Counted from the stretch's first letter, positions 1-5,047 are shown. The stretch is 5,449 nucleotides of DNA from Alphaproteobacteria bacterium (GCA_011524805.1 WTJO01000260.1:1-5449), one strand, 5' to 3'. Program-made: numbers and translations. The notes: a model not told the origin generated them from the sequence alone.

Positions 1-95
1 CAGATGAGGCGCCTGCAGATATGCCAGAAGATGCAGCAGAAGATGCACCTGAAGATGATACAGAAGCAGATGACCATGACGACACCGCTAGTTAG
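1..95 (+). CDS. gyrA: C-terminal acidic tail of probable DNA gyrase subunit A (partial)
   Basis: The frame beginning at base 3 is open from the window edge and ends at TAG 93-95, giving the last 30 residues of a protein whose start lies outside the window. The tail is almost entirely Asp, Glu, Ala and Pro, with short repeats of the type PEDAAEDAPEDD encoded by recurring GAAGATGC-like units. An acidic, low-complexity C-terminus is known for GyrA, where it follows the beta-pinwheel DNA-wrapping domain and modulates supercoiling. The identification rests mainly on context: in many alphaproteobacteria gyrA lies directly upstream of coaD, and here coaD starts 34 bases after the stop. No catalytic or pinwheel residues are visible, so another protein with an acidic tail cannot be excluded. 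Confidence 0.6.
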   Translation, partial: DEAPADMPEDAAEDAPEDDTEADDHDDTAS

Positions 96-118
96 AGTGC
101 GTAATGGCTTGGCAAGAT

Positions 119-124
119 AAGAGG
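119..124 (+). promoter_or_regulatory. Ribosome binding site of coaD
   Basis: AAGAGG lies 5 bases before the ATG at 130 and fixes the coaD start. There is no obvious promoter or terminator in the 34 bases between the upstream stop and coaD, so co-transcription with the upstream gene is likely. Confidence 0.7.
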
Positions 125-129
125 TTCAT

Positions 130-630
130 ATGATAGCGGCAATTTATCCGGGTACATTTGACCCGCTGACATTTGGGCATCTGAACATCATTGCCCGTGC
201 CAGCCTTATCTGTAATCGTCTGATTGTAGGTGTAGCTGAAAATAGCGGAAAAAACCCGTTATTTTCACTCGAAGAGCGGCTTGAAATGGCACAAGAGCAA
301 ATTTCCAAAATGCAGCAATCTGGCGAGATAAAACAGGATATACAGGTTGAATCCTTTACCGGCCTGCTAACTGATTTTGCACATAAAAACAGCGCACGGA
401 TGATTATTAGAGGGTTGAGGGCGGTTGCAGATTTTGAATATGAATTTCAGATGGCATCTACGAATAGACGTCTGAAACCTGATCTTGAAACAATTTTTCT
501 TACCGCACCGGAACAGCAACATTTTGTTGCCTCGTCTCTGGTCAAGGAAGTTGCCAGATATGACGGCGATATTTCCAGTTTTGTACCTGCAGAAGTGCAA
601 ACTGCCATCGCGCAGAAGCTAAAGTCATAA
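130..630 (+). CDS. coaD: Phosphopantetheine adenylyltransferase (PPAT)
   Basis: This 166-residue cytoplasmic enzyme transfers AMP from ATP to 4'-phosphopantetheine, giving dephospho-CoA and pyrophosphate, the penultimate step of coenzyme A synthesis. It has the full length of bacterial CoaD and every family signature. The N-terminal nucleotidyltransferase motif YPGTFDPLTFGH (residues 6-17) carries the TxGH-type signature, with T14, G16 and H17 contacting ATP. Lys41 matches the conserved substrate-binding lysine. The block IRGLRAVADFEYE spans 93-105 and includes the conserved arginines 94 and 97. SSLVKEVAR (135-143) is the C-terminal signature. The start is supported by AAGAGG 5 bases upstream. 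Its place right after a GyrA-like tail is a common alphaproteobacterial order. CoaD is normally a homohexamer. Nothing looks damaged or atypical. Confidence 0.98.
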   Translation: MIAAIYPGTFDPLTFGHLNIIARASLICNRLIVGVAENSGKNPLFSLEERLEMAQEQISKMQQSGEIKQDIQVESFTGLLTDFAHKNSARMIIRGLRAVADFEYEFQMASTNRRLKPDLETIFLTAPEQQHFVASSLVKEVARYDGDISSFVPAEVQTAIAQKLKS

Positions 631-644
631 TATTTGCGAAAATC

Positions 645-662
645 ATTCAGATCAGGCTGAAT
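645..662 (+). terminator. Possible weak hairpin after coaD
   Basis: ATTCAG (645-650) and CTGAAT (657-662) form a perfect 6-bp stem with a 6-base loop, 15 bases after the coaD stop. No T-run follows, so it is at best a weak or factor-assisted terminator, or an mRNA 3' end hairpin. Confidence 0.25.
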
Positions 663-667
663 TAGAC

Positions 668-696
668 TTTACAGGAAAAAGAGGAATCTCTATAAG
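668..696 (+). promoter_or_regulatory. Sigma70-type promoter of tRNA-Lys
   Basis: TTTACA (668-673) and TATAAG (691-696) are separated by exactly 17 bases and resemble the housekeeping -35 and -10 consensus, each with one mismatch. Transcription would start near 703, about 29 bases before the mature tRNA 5' end. This suggests the tRNA is transcribed independently of coaD. Confidence 0.65.
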
Positions 697-731
697 ATGC
701 GAACGACAGGATAAATTGTCGTTTATCTTGT

Positions 732-807
732 GGGCGGTTAGCTCAGCTGGTAGAGCAAGTGACTTTTAATCACTGGGTCACAGGTTCGAATCCTGTACCG
801 CTCACCA
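732..807 (+). tRNA. tRNA-Lys (anticodon TTT)
   Basis: This is a 76-base gene with a complete cloverleaf. The acceptor stem GGGCGGT pairs with ACCGCTC, with one G-U wobble at the second pair. The D arm is GCTC/GAGC. The anticodon stem AGTGA/TCACT holds loop CTTTTAA with anticodon TTT at 765-767. The T arm is ACAGG/CCTGT with loop TTCGAAT. The discriminator A and the 3' CCA are encoded in the DNA. Identity follows from the anticodon and from close resemblance to the well-known bacterial tRNA-Lys sequence. It reads AAA and, through a modified wobble U, AAG codons. It has its own promoter and terminator. Confidence 0.97.
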
Positions 808-813
808 TAAATT

Positions 814-861
814 AAAGCCGAGGATACATCCAGATATTGGGTAGTATCTTCGGCTTTTTCT
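814..861. terminator. Rho-independent terminator, possibly bidirectional
   Basis: A 14-bp stem is formed by 814-827 (AAAGCCGAGGATAC) and 844-857 (GTATCTTCGGCTTT), with a single G-U wobble and a 16-base loop. On the + strand it ends in a run of five T (855-859), right after tRNA-Lys. Read on the minus strand, the same stem is followed by a T-rich stretch (TTTAATTTAT), so it may also stop transcripts of the methyltransferase gene that ends at 908. Confidence 0.85.
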
Positions 862-907
862 TTAGACAGCCTTTTTGAATGGGCAAAGCTTCAGAATGCC
901 TAACAGG

Positions 908-1648
908 TTATAGTTCAGCCTCGAACCCCCATCTTTTCGCATCAATGTGTATGCCCATATGTTTATGATTTTCTGGCAGTCTAAATCTAACATTTTTCCT
1001 GTCTTCAGACGCGTGCAAAACACTGCAATTTTCAAAATGCCAAATAAAATTGGTTATCTCGCAAATTTCTAGTTTTAATGGGCTGCGTTCTTTGTGTCTG
1101 GTTGTCCACTTAAAACCGCATTCAGATCTTTCTTCCATGTGAAAGTTTTCTGCCTTCGGCGCAATAACAGCATTTTCAACATGACCACAAGACAGGATTT
1201 TTCCTGCTTTCAGGTCAAATCCGGCGTGAATGAGATGCTGAATTAAATAGGGAAGGTAAAAACAATTCAGATGCCCCTCAACTAATTGTTCGGGAGGGTG
1301 CTTAGGTGCTGAAATTAACAGCAAGCCATTATCTGAGAGTAAATCAAAAATTTTATCTAAGAATAAACCAACATTTCTCTGATGCTCAATGACATGAGAG
1401 CAATATATAATATCAAATTGTTGTTCGAACGCGCATTCCAGAAAATCTTGCTGAAATTCGGCATCACTAGAAAACCTATCTAATTGGAAAACGTTAAAAC
1501 CAGCATGTTCCATCACTGACGTTTGCACCCCAGCACCACTGCCAATATCGAGCGCAGTCTTATAAACTGAACCTATTTCATTTGAGTTTGAACCTAAAAA
1601 CTCAAGTAATGAAAATATTCCCCAATCAAACTCATATGTTTTTTTCAT
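908..1648 (-). CDS. Class I SAM-dependent methyltransferase
   Basis: This 246-residue protein has a Rossmann-type methyltransferase core and no signal peptide or membrane segment. Motif I, ALDIGSGAG, is at 32-40 and would bind S-adenosylmethionine. Asp57 ends the second strand (QLD) and fits the ribose-binding acidic residue. FDIIYCSHVIEHQ (78-90) is the motif around strand 4 typical of Methyltransf_11/23-like enzymes. LLSDNGLLLISAPKH (103-117) matches the post-motif strand, and GHLNCFYLPYLIQHLIHAGFD resembles the H-x-x-F-F segment of the same family. The substrate cannot be read from the sequence. The longer open frame starts with TTG at 1702. I chose ATG 1648 because AGGAAG lies 8 bases upstream. 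A C-terminal extension of roughly 100 residues beyond the core, rich in Cys, His and Trp, has no obvious match. It converges on tRNA-Lys and probably ends at the shared terminator. Confidence 0.85.
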   Translation of the reverse strand: MKKTYEFDWGIFSLLEFLGSNSNEIGSVYKTALDIGSGAGVQTSVMEHAGFNVFQLDRFSSDAEFQQDFLECAFEQQFDIIYCSHVIEHQRNVGLFLDKIFDLLSDNGLLLISAPKHPPEQLVEGHLNCFYLPYLIQHLIHAGFDLKAGKILSCGHVENAVIAPKAENFHMEERSECGFKWTTRHKERSPLKLEICEITNFIWHFENCSVLHASEDRKNVRFRLPENHKHMGIHIDAKRWGFEAEL

Positions 1649-1656
1649 TGCTGGCA

Positions 1657-1662
1657 CTTCCT
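1657..1662 (-). promoter_or_regulatory. Ribosome binding site deciding the methyltransferase start
   Basis: On the minus strand AGGAAG is spaced 8 bases from the ATG at 1648. It supports this start over the upstream in-frame TTG at 1702. Confidence 0.65.
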
Positions 1663-1761
1663 GTGAACGTAATATACGAATTACGCGCAAAAAATATGCC
1701 AACAGGCTTTCTCTCGCCTACACCGAAGCGCCTTTATTCAGATGATATCAGGGTGTGGGGC

Positions 1762-1787
1762 TATCGGCTGTATGTATACAAGCGATA
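1762..1787. repeat. Imperfect 26-bp palindrome between the tagO-like and methyltransferase genes
   Basis: Twelve-base arms around a 2-base centre pair with one mismatch and one wobble. The centre contains GTATAC. It lies 29 bases downstream of the tagO-like stop on the minus strand. No T-run follows on either strand, so it is not a classical terminator. It could be an mRNA 3' hairpin or a binding site in front of the methyltransferase gene. Confidence 0.4.
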
Positions 1788-1815
1788 AGATTGGCGGGCA
1801 GGGGCGCTGTTCATC

Positions 1816-2298
1816 CTATCCGGGCTTTGTGTTACAATTTTTCCGCATCTTATGGCTGGCCAGCGATAGACCTCTGAGTGAAAAGAGTGCAGATACAGGC
1901 ACATCTTTGGCAGAGACAGTTTCAAGTTCCAGCTTTTTTGCCACCATCATCTGCTGGAACATCTGCTTTGGGCGAGGATGAAACAGAGCTGTTTTATCAG
2001 ATGCGCTGGTCCATTTCTGTTCAATCACGTCATTATCATCAAACTTCACTTTGACCTGTTTCTGGCCATTCAGTGTGACTCCCCAATTCACATAGAGAAT
2101 AAGGCGGTCATTTTTGCACCGCATGATAAGCCCGATAGGATTTTTCGAGTGGTTTTTCCCTTTGCTGGATACAGAATATAAAAAATAATTTGTATCATTG
2201 GTATTTGCGTCAGTCTCTTCTTTATGGCTCCATTTTGCAGAAGCAGGCAGTGAGACAGACAGGATCAGAAGAATAGATAAAATTCGGATTATACCCAT
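1816..2298 (-). CDS. Exported VasI/TagO-like protein (orphan, no T6SS genes nearby)
   Basis: This 160-residue protein has an N-terminal signal peptide: a short basic start, a hydrophobic stretch (about 6-17), then the SLPASA cleavage site, predicted after residue 21. The mature part resembles the VasI/TagO family of type VI secretion-associated proteins. The matching features, in order, are IGLIMRCKNDRLILYVNWG (55-73) with Cys61, the segment KVKFDDNDVIEQKW (83-96), the ALF block (104-106), and FSLRGL (139-144) followed by Cys155. Cys61 and Cys155 could form a disulfide in the periplasm. The start is supported by AAAGAGG 8 bases upstream. In T6SS loci the family is linked to assembly of the system, but no such genes are visible here, and lone relatives occur outside T6SS clusters. 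Its role is therefore unknown. The family match is made by eye from the order of conserved blocks. Confidence 0.72.
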   Translation of the reverse strand: MGIIRILSILLILSVSLPASAKWSHKEETDANTNDTNYFLYSVSSKGKNHSKNPIGLIMRCKNDRLILYVNWGVTLNGQKQVKVKFDDNDVIEQKWTSASDKTALFHPRPKQMFQQMMVAKKLELETVSAKDVPVSALFSLRGLSLASHKMRKNCNTKPG

Positions 2299-2306
2299 GC
2301 GTCAGG

Positions 2307-2313
2307 CCTCTTT
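2307..2313 (-). promoter_or_regulatory. Ribosome binding site of the tagO-like gene
   Basis: AAAGAGG on the minus strand, 8 bases before the ATG at 2298, supports the start that yields a clean signal peptide. Confidence 0.6.
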
Positions 2314-2326
2314 ATTACCAGTCATT

Positions 2327-2363
2327 GTTTAGCCTTTAGCCATAAACGGTTATCGAGCTAAAC
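2327..2363. repeat. Operator-like repeats upstream of the tagO-like gene
   Basis: GTTTAGC (2327-2333) is followed in tandem by TTTAGCC (2335-2341) and then, inverted, by GCTAAAC (2357-2363). The intervening ATAAACGGTTAT is itself close to a palindrome. The element lies 29-65 bases upstream of the tagO-like ATG, within its likely promoter or leader. Regulator binding is an inference. I could not identify clear -35 and -10 boxes around it. Confidence 0.35.
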
Positions 2364-2455
2364 AGTCGCGATATGTTACACGATTTCCGGCCATGGTGAT
2401 ATTGCTATTTTGCCAAATCAGCCACTTTTTCAGAGGTAATTTATCTGCTTCGAGA

Positions 2456-2590
2456 TTAGCCAAACACAAGCCAGAAGAGCAAACCACCAACAATCACGCC
2501 TTTGAAAAAGGCAATCCAGCAGGCGGTATAATAGCTAATGCCCAGTCTGGTGCAGAGCGTGTCCAGCAAATTTCGGTGCCATGCTAACAT
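2456..2590 (-). CDS. Small single-helix membrane protein (44 aa)
   Basis: I do not recognise a named family. The frame begins with two consecutive ATG codons (2593 and 2590). GGGGA at 2597-2601 is spaced 6 bases from the second, which I chose, and 3 from the first. The product has a polar, basic N-terminal part containing D10-x-L12-C13-x-R15-L-G17, followed by a strongly hydrophobic C-terminal helix (about 22-43) with a GG pair at 35-36, and ends in Gly. Topology is probably N-in with the C-terminus in or beyond the membrane. The neighbouring 62-residue protein, 78 bases upstream on the same strand, carries the same D-x-L-C-x-[RK]-[LF]-G pattern before a helix with GG, so the two may be paralogues or partners in one transcript. 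Coding status rests on ribosome site, hydrophobic pattern and this similarity. Confidence 0.6.
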   Translation of the reverse strand: MLAWHRNLLDTLCTRLGISYYTACWIAFFKGVIVGGLLFWLVFG

Positions 2591-2668
2591 CATGTTTCCC
2601 CGTCATATACGCCAGTCATTGCGCGCCATCAGATGATAAGGTTAATATAATAGCCTCGCCGTGGGTTA

Positions 2669-2857
2669 CTAGAATGCATGAAACAGACTCATCAGATAAA
2701 AGCCACCAGCCAGCCCCAATACCGTCCAGATAGCCATGCCGATGCCCTGACGCATCTGCCAGCCAAATTTACGGCATAACCTGTCAACAGCATCCCACGA
2801 CACAAACAGCCATGCCATCAGGGTCAGCGGCAATAATATCATATCAATCCAGCTCAT
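2669..2857 (-). CDS. Small two-helix membrane protein (62 aa)
   Basis: The function is unknown. The protein has a hydrophobic segment at about 6-20 (MILLPLTLMAWLFVS), a basic cytoplasmic-type connector with D25-x-L27-C28-R-K30-F-G32, and a second hydrophobic helix at about 39-59 with a GG pair at 51-52. The connector charge suggests a hairpin with the loop in the cytoplasm. The open frame can be extended to a TTG at 2872, but ATG 2857 is the more credible start. Its ribosome site is weak (GAAG very close to the ATG), and an internal ATG at residue 6 is also possible. It precedes the 44-residue gene on the same strand and shares its juxtamembrane motif. Both could come from a leftward promoter near 2932-2959. 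Confidence 0.6.
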   Translation of the reverse strand: MSWIDMILLPLTLMAWLFVSWDAVDRLCRKFGWQMRQGIGMAIWTVLGLAGGFYLMSLFHAF

Positions 2858-2931
2858 AGCTTCATGGTACAAAAGCTAGCCCGATACGTCAGCCTTAATT
2901 CAGCAATAGTGGTGATAAAACAGCTAACGTA

Positions 2932-2959
2932 AATATGATTCAGTTTGCAATTCCAGCAA
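2932..2959 (-). promoter_or_regulatory. Possible leftward promoter for the small membrane protein pair
   Basis: On the minus strand TTGCTG (2959-2954) and CATATT (2937-2932) are separated by 16 bases and each match the sigma70 boxes at four positions. Transcription would start about 68 bases before the ATG at 2857. AT-rich DNA offers many such weak matches, so this is tentative. Confidence 0.25.
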
Positions 2960-2985
2960 AAGAAATCTAGCGTAAACGTAAGGGG

Positions 2986-2992
2986 AAGGGGA
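2986..2992 (+). promoter_or_regulatory. Strong Shine-Dalgarno of the 38-aa membrane peptide
   Basis: AAGGGGA, preceded by a second AGGGGA copy at 2981-2986, lies 6 bases before ATG 2999. The purine-rich tract is the main evidence that the short frame after it is translated. Confidence 0.6.
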
Positions 2993-2998
2993 TCGGCA

Positions 2999-3115
2999 AT
3001 GCTTCACCCGCAAAAATTATTTAATTATCCGTTCTCATGGCAACCCATCTTGTCTGGCTGGTGGGCAATCGCTTTGATAATTCTGTTTGTGTATGTGTTT
3101 ATGTCTATCATCTAA
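2999..3115 (+). CDS. Small hydrophobic membrane peptide (38 aa)
   Basis: No family is recognised. The frame runs from ATG 2999 to TAA 3113-3115 and encodes 38 residues. A short polar, basic, aromatic N-terminus (His3, Lys6, Asn9, Tyr10, Trp14) is followed by one transmembrane helix from about residue 18 to the end (GWWAIALIILFVYVFMSII), with a Trp pair at the interface. A doubled, purine-rich Shine-Dalgarno stands right upstream. It is divergent from the two small minus-strand membrane proteins, whose promoter region it shares. Peptides of this shape include accessory subunits of membrane complexes and type I toxins. The sequence does not discriminate between them, and no antisense RNA or partner is evident. 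Confidence 0.6.
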   Translation: MLHPQKLFNYPFSWQPILSGWWAIALIILFVYVFMSII

Positions 3116-3164
3116 CCATGCGGAAACCTCATATGCTTACCACCGACATGATTTAAATAATTCA

Positions 3165-3252
3165 GGCCTATCCGCTTGGGCTGTTCGCCAGCATTAGGCC
3201 AGATGGCCGGCCGGCTGTATCTCCCAAGGACACATTTTTCCTAATCCGGCCA
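3165..3252. repeat. GGCC-rich nested inverted repeats
   Basis: GGCCTA (3165-3170) pairs with TAGGCC (3195-3200) and encloses GCTG/CAGC (3180-3183/3189-3192) with a 5-base loop. Next, TGGCCGG (3204-3210) pairs with CCGGCCA (3246-3252). GGCCAGA occurs twice in direct orientation (3197-3203 and 3248-3254). The arrangement could fold as two hairpins in the 3' end of the 38-aa gene transcript or in a small RNA. Confidence 0.4.
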
Positions 3253-3318
3253 GAACAGATTGCCTGCGCACATATCCGCTCGCCAAAAACTGCGATATTA
3301 AAACAGTACTATTTGTCG

Positions 3319-3347
3319 CATAATGTATATTATGTAATAAATACATA
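3319..3347. repeat. Overlapping AT-rich palindromes
   Basis: CATAAT (3319-3324) and ATTATG (3329-3334) flank GTAT. TATGTA (3331-3336) and TACATA (3342-3347) flank a 5-base spacer and share bases with the first palindrome, so the two hairpins exclude each other. No T-run marks this as a terminator. It may be an operator-like site, or a hairpin downstream of the MBL-fold gene. Confidence 0.35.
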
Positions 3348-3424
3348 GACCGGAAGCCTATAAATCTACCAGTTAGGATAAACTTTTCAGAACAATGGGT
3401 TATCGGATGTTTATTACAAGCCAG

Positions 3425-4219
3425 TCATGCAGAAATCTGTAGACCATCATAGGCAGGTTCAACCCCTTCCGGACATTTAGCCAGAAATGTCTGATAATCA
3501 GCCTCAGGTGCCAGATGTGTAAGATAGGCATGCGCTGGCTTAACTCTGTCAATCCATTCCATGGTTTTATCAAAATGCAGATGTGACTGATGCGGCGTGT
3601 CTCTTAAGCATTCGACGATCCAGTGAGGCACACCAGACAGCATATCGAAATTACTGTCCGGCATATCAATAACATCTGTTGAATATCCGATTTTATTGTT
3701 AAAAAGAAAACCTAATGAATGGGTTGTACCATGATCCTGATGCATCACATCAATAATAACATCACCAATTTCAAGCCTGTCATCTGGCGCAATAATATTC
3801 ATTTTGAGTGGTGGTATAAAATAACTTGGCGATTCCGGCATATTTTTGAACATATAGGGAAAGCGCGTTTCGACATCATCGGCATGTTTTGCGCTGGCAT
3901 ATACCGGCACTTCTATTCGGTCTGGAAAGAAAAAGGTTCTCAGCTCATCAATCCCGGCAACATGGTCGCTATGTGTATGGGTAATCAGCACCGCGTCCAG
4001 TTTTTCGAGGCCATGAGGTAAAAGCTGGTTTCGAATATCAGGGCCAGCATCAACCAAAATCGTTGTTGTGTCTGTCTGGATCAGAAGCGCGCATCTCTGG
4101 CGCCTATTTTTTGGCTCCAGCGGGTCGCATTTGCCCCAGCCTATGCGGCCAAGTGCAGGCACACCAACAGATGTTCCGCAGCCTAATATCGTGCAGTTAA
4201 TGGAAACATCCTGTGGCAT
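3425..4219 (-). CDS. PhnP-like metallo-beta-lactamase-fold hydrolase
   Basis: This 264-residue cytoplasmic protein has the MBL fold and most resembles the PhnP/RNase Z-type phosphodiesterase branch. GCGTSVGVPALG (13-24) is the characteristic N-terminal loop of this branch. HTHSDH at 81-86 supplies metal ligands His81, His83, Asp85 and His86. His163, Asp182 (in GYSTD) and His235 (in LTHLAP) complete a likely two-metal site. In E. coli, PhnP hydrolyses a cyclic ribose phosphate in phosphonate breakdown. No phn genes are seen here, so the substrate is open. The gene follows tatD by 27 bases, with AAGGAAA (4224-4230) before its ATG, and is the last gene of the metG-tatD-MBL operon. This order is frequent in alphaproteobacteria, where the protein is usually listed only as an MBL-fold hydrolase. 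Confidence 0.9.
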   Translation of the reverse strand: MPQDVSINCTILGCGTSVGVPALGRIGWGKCDPLEPKNRRQRCALLIQTDTTTILVDAGPDIRNQLLPHGLEKLDAVLITHTHSDHVAGIDELRTFFFPDRIEVPVYASAKHADDVETRFPYMFKNMPESPSYFIPPLKMNIIAPDDRLEIGDVIIDVMHQDHGTTHSLGFLFNNKIGYSTDVIDMPDSNFDMLSGVPHWIVECLRDTPHQSHLHFDKTMEWIDRVKPAHAYLTHLAPEADYQTFLAKCPEGVEPAYDGLQISA

Positions 4220-4246
4220 AAGCTTTCCTTTTTAAGCCAGAACCGC

Positions 4247-5044
4247 TTAATGGCTGTTCATTTTTGTGAACAATTCATAAGTATTCTGGCGTGTTTGTCT
4301 TGCCATCTCGGATAGCTCAACCTGCTTGATTTCGGCTACTTTCTCGCACACATATCTGGTATATCCCGGCTCATTTGTCTTGCCTCTATAGGGTGTTGGC
4401 GCAAGATAGGGCGAATCTGTTTCAACCAGAATACGTGATAGCGGAACCGATTTGGCAATCTCTCGTAATGTTTCTGACTTGTTAAAGGTAATTATGCCGG
4501 AAAAGCTGATATAAAAGCCAATTTCCAGTGCCGCCTGCGCAAGCGCGGCGCCTGAGCTGAAGCAATGCAACACGCCTGTAAAGGCACCTTTATGCATTTC
4601 ATCAGTCAAAATATCGATCATGTCATCATCAGCATCACGTGCATGCACGATGATAGGCAGGCCTGTATCCCGCGCAACCGCTATCTGGGTTCTAAAACTG
4701 TCCGCCTGTGCCTGACGTGGTGCATGATCATAAAAATAATCTAGCCCTGCCTCACCCACAGCAACACAGCGCGGATGATCCACAGCGTCTCTGATAGCCT
4801 CATAGTTGGAAGCATCAGCTTCATTGCCAGCCTCATGCGGGTGGATACCTGCACTAAACCAGATATTGTCATATTTTTCGGCAAGTTTTCTAGGGCGTTC
4901 TGCTGTTGATAATTTGACCCCAATAGTAATCATCTCGCGTACGCCAAGACTGGCAGCACGTCCAATAACGTCATCTAGCTGCGCTTCAAATTGCGGATAA
5001 TCAAGATGCGCATGAGAATCAATAATATGAAGCATGTCAGACAT
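4247..5044 (-). CDS. tatD: TatD family metal-dependent hydrolase (DNase)
   Basis: This 265-residue TIM-barrel hydrolase has the usual length of TatD/YcfH proteins. All metal-site motifs are present in order: DSHAHLD (9-15) with His11 and His13, AGIHPHE (65-71), VGEAGLDYFY (96-105) with Glu98, IVHARDAD (132-139) with His134, LHCFSSG (159-165) with His160, SFSGIITF (180-187), and ILVETDSPYLAPTPYRGK (205-222) with the catalytic Asp210. TatD enzymes cleave DNA as 3'-5' exonucleases and have been linked to DNA repair and turnover. The sequence here fits the YcfH-like subgroup commonly placed next to metG. The ATG lies 3 bases after the metG stop, and its ribosome site AAGGAA sits at the end of metG, so translation is probably coupled. 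The MBL-fold gene follows in the same operon. Confidence 0.95.
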   Translation of the reverse strand: MSDMLHIIDSHAHLDYPQFEAQLDDVIGRAASLGVREMITIGVKLSTAERPRKLAEKYDNIWFSAGIHPHEAGNEADASNYEAIRDAVDHPRCVAVGEAGLDYFYDHAPRQAQADSFRTQIAVARDTGLPIIVHARDADDDMIDILTDEMHKGAFTGVLHCFSSGAALAQAALEIGFYISFSGIITFNKSETLREIAKSVPLSRILVETDSPYLAPTPYRGKTNEPGYTRYVCEKVAEIKQVELSEMARQTRQNTYELFTKMNSH

Positions 5045-5047
5045 CAG

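Larger units (their letters stand above)
3116..3424. other. 309-bp intergenic region between convergent genes
   Basis: No convincing gene is seen here. It separates the + strand 38-aa peptide gene from the minus-strand MBL-fold gene, so both transcripts must end in it, yet no classical terminator with a T-run is apparent. The first part (3165-3252) is a GC-rich patch with repeated GGCC words and nested inverted repeats. The later part (3319-3347) is an AT-rich set of overlapping palindromes. A 50-codon minus-strand frame (3194-3346) exists but is not persuasive. Confidence 0.5.

Noticed and set aside
784..807. tRNA-Lys 3' end as an attachment site
   Set aside because: I found no second copy of the tRNA 3' segment and no integrase in the window, so an att site cannot be supported.
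1582..1981. Overlapping plus-strand frames of 68 and 79 codons
   Set aside because: They overlap the methyltransferase and tagO-like genes in antisense, lack ribosome sites, and their products look like translated noise.
2393..2587. Plus-strand 64-codon frame
   Set aside because: It has no ribosome site and lies antisense over the 44-aa membrane protein gene, which has better coding signals.
2567..2621. Nine-codon leader frame ending in an ATGA overlap with the 44-aa gene
   Set aside because: It has no Shine-Dalgarno and such short frames are common by chance.
3194..3346. Minus-strand 50-codon frame starting at ATG 3346
   Set aside because: Only a distant AGG lies upstream, the first codons coincide with the AT-rich palindromes, and the product shows no clear hydrophobic, domain or compositional signature.
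3360..3420. Hairpin GATAAAC/GTTATC as terminator of the MBL-fold gene
   Set aside because: The stem is short and bulged, the loop is long, and no T-run follows on the minus strand.
3719..4021. Plus-strand 100-codon frame
   Set aside because: It is entirely antisense to the well-supported MBL-fold hydrolase, whose active-site motifs are intact.
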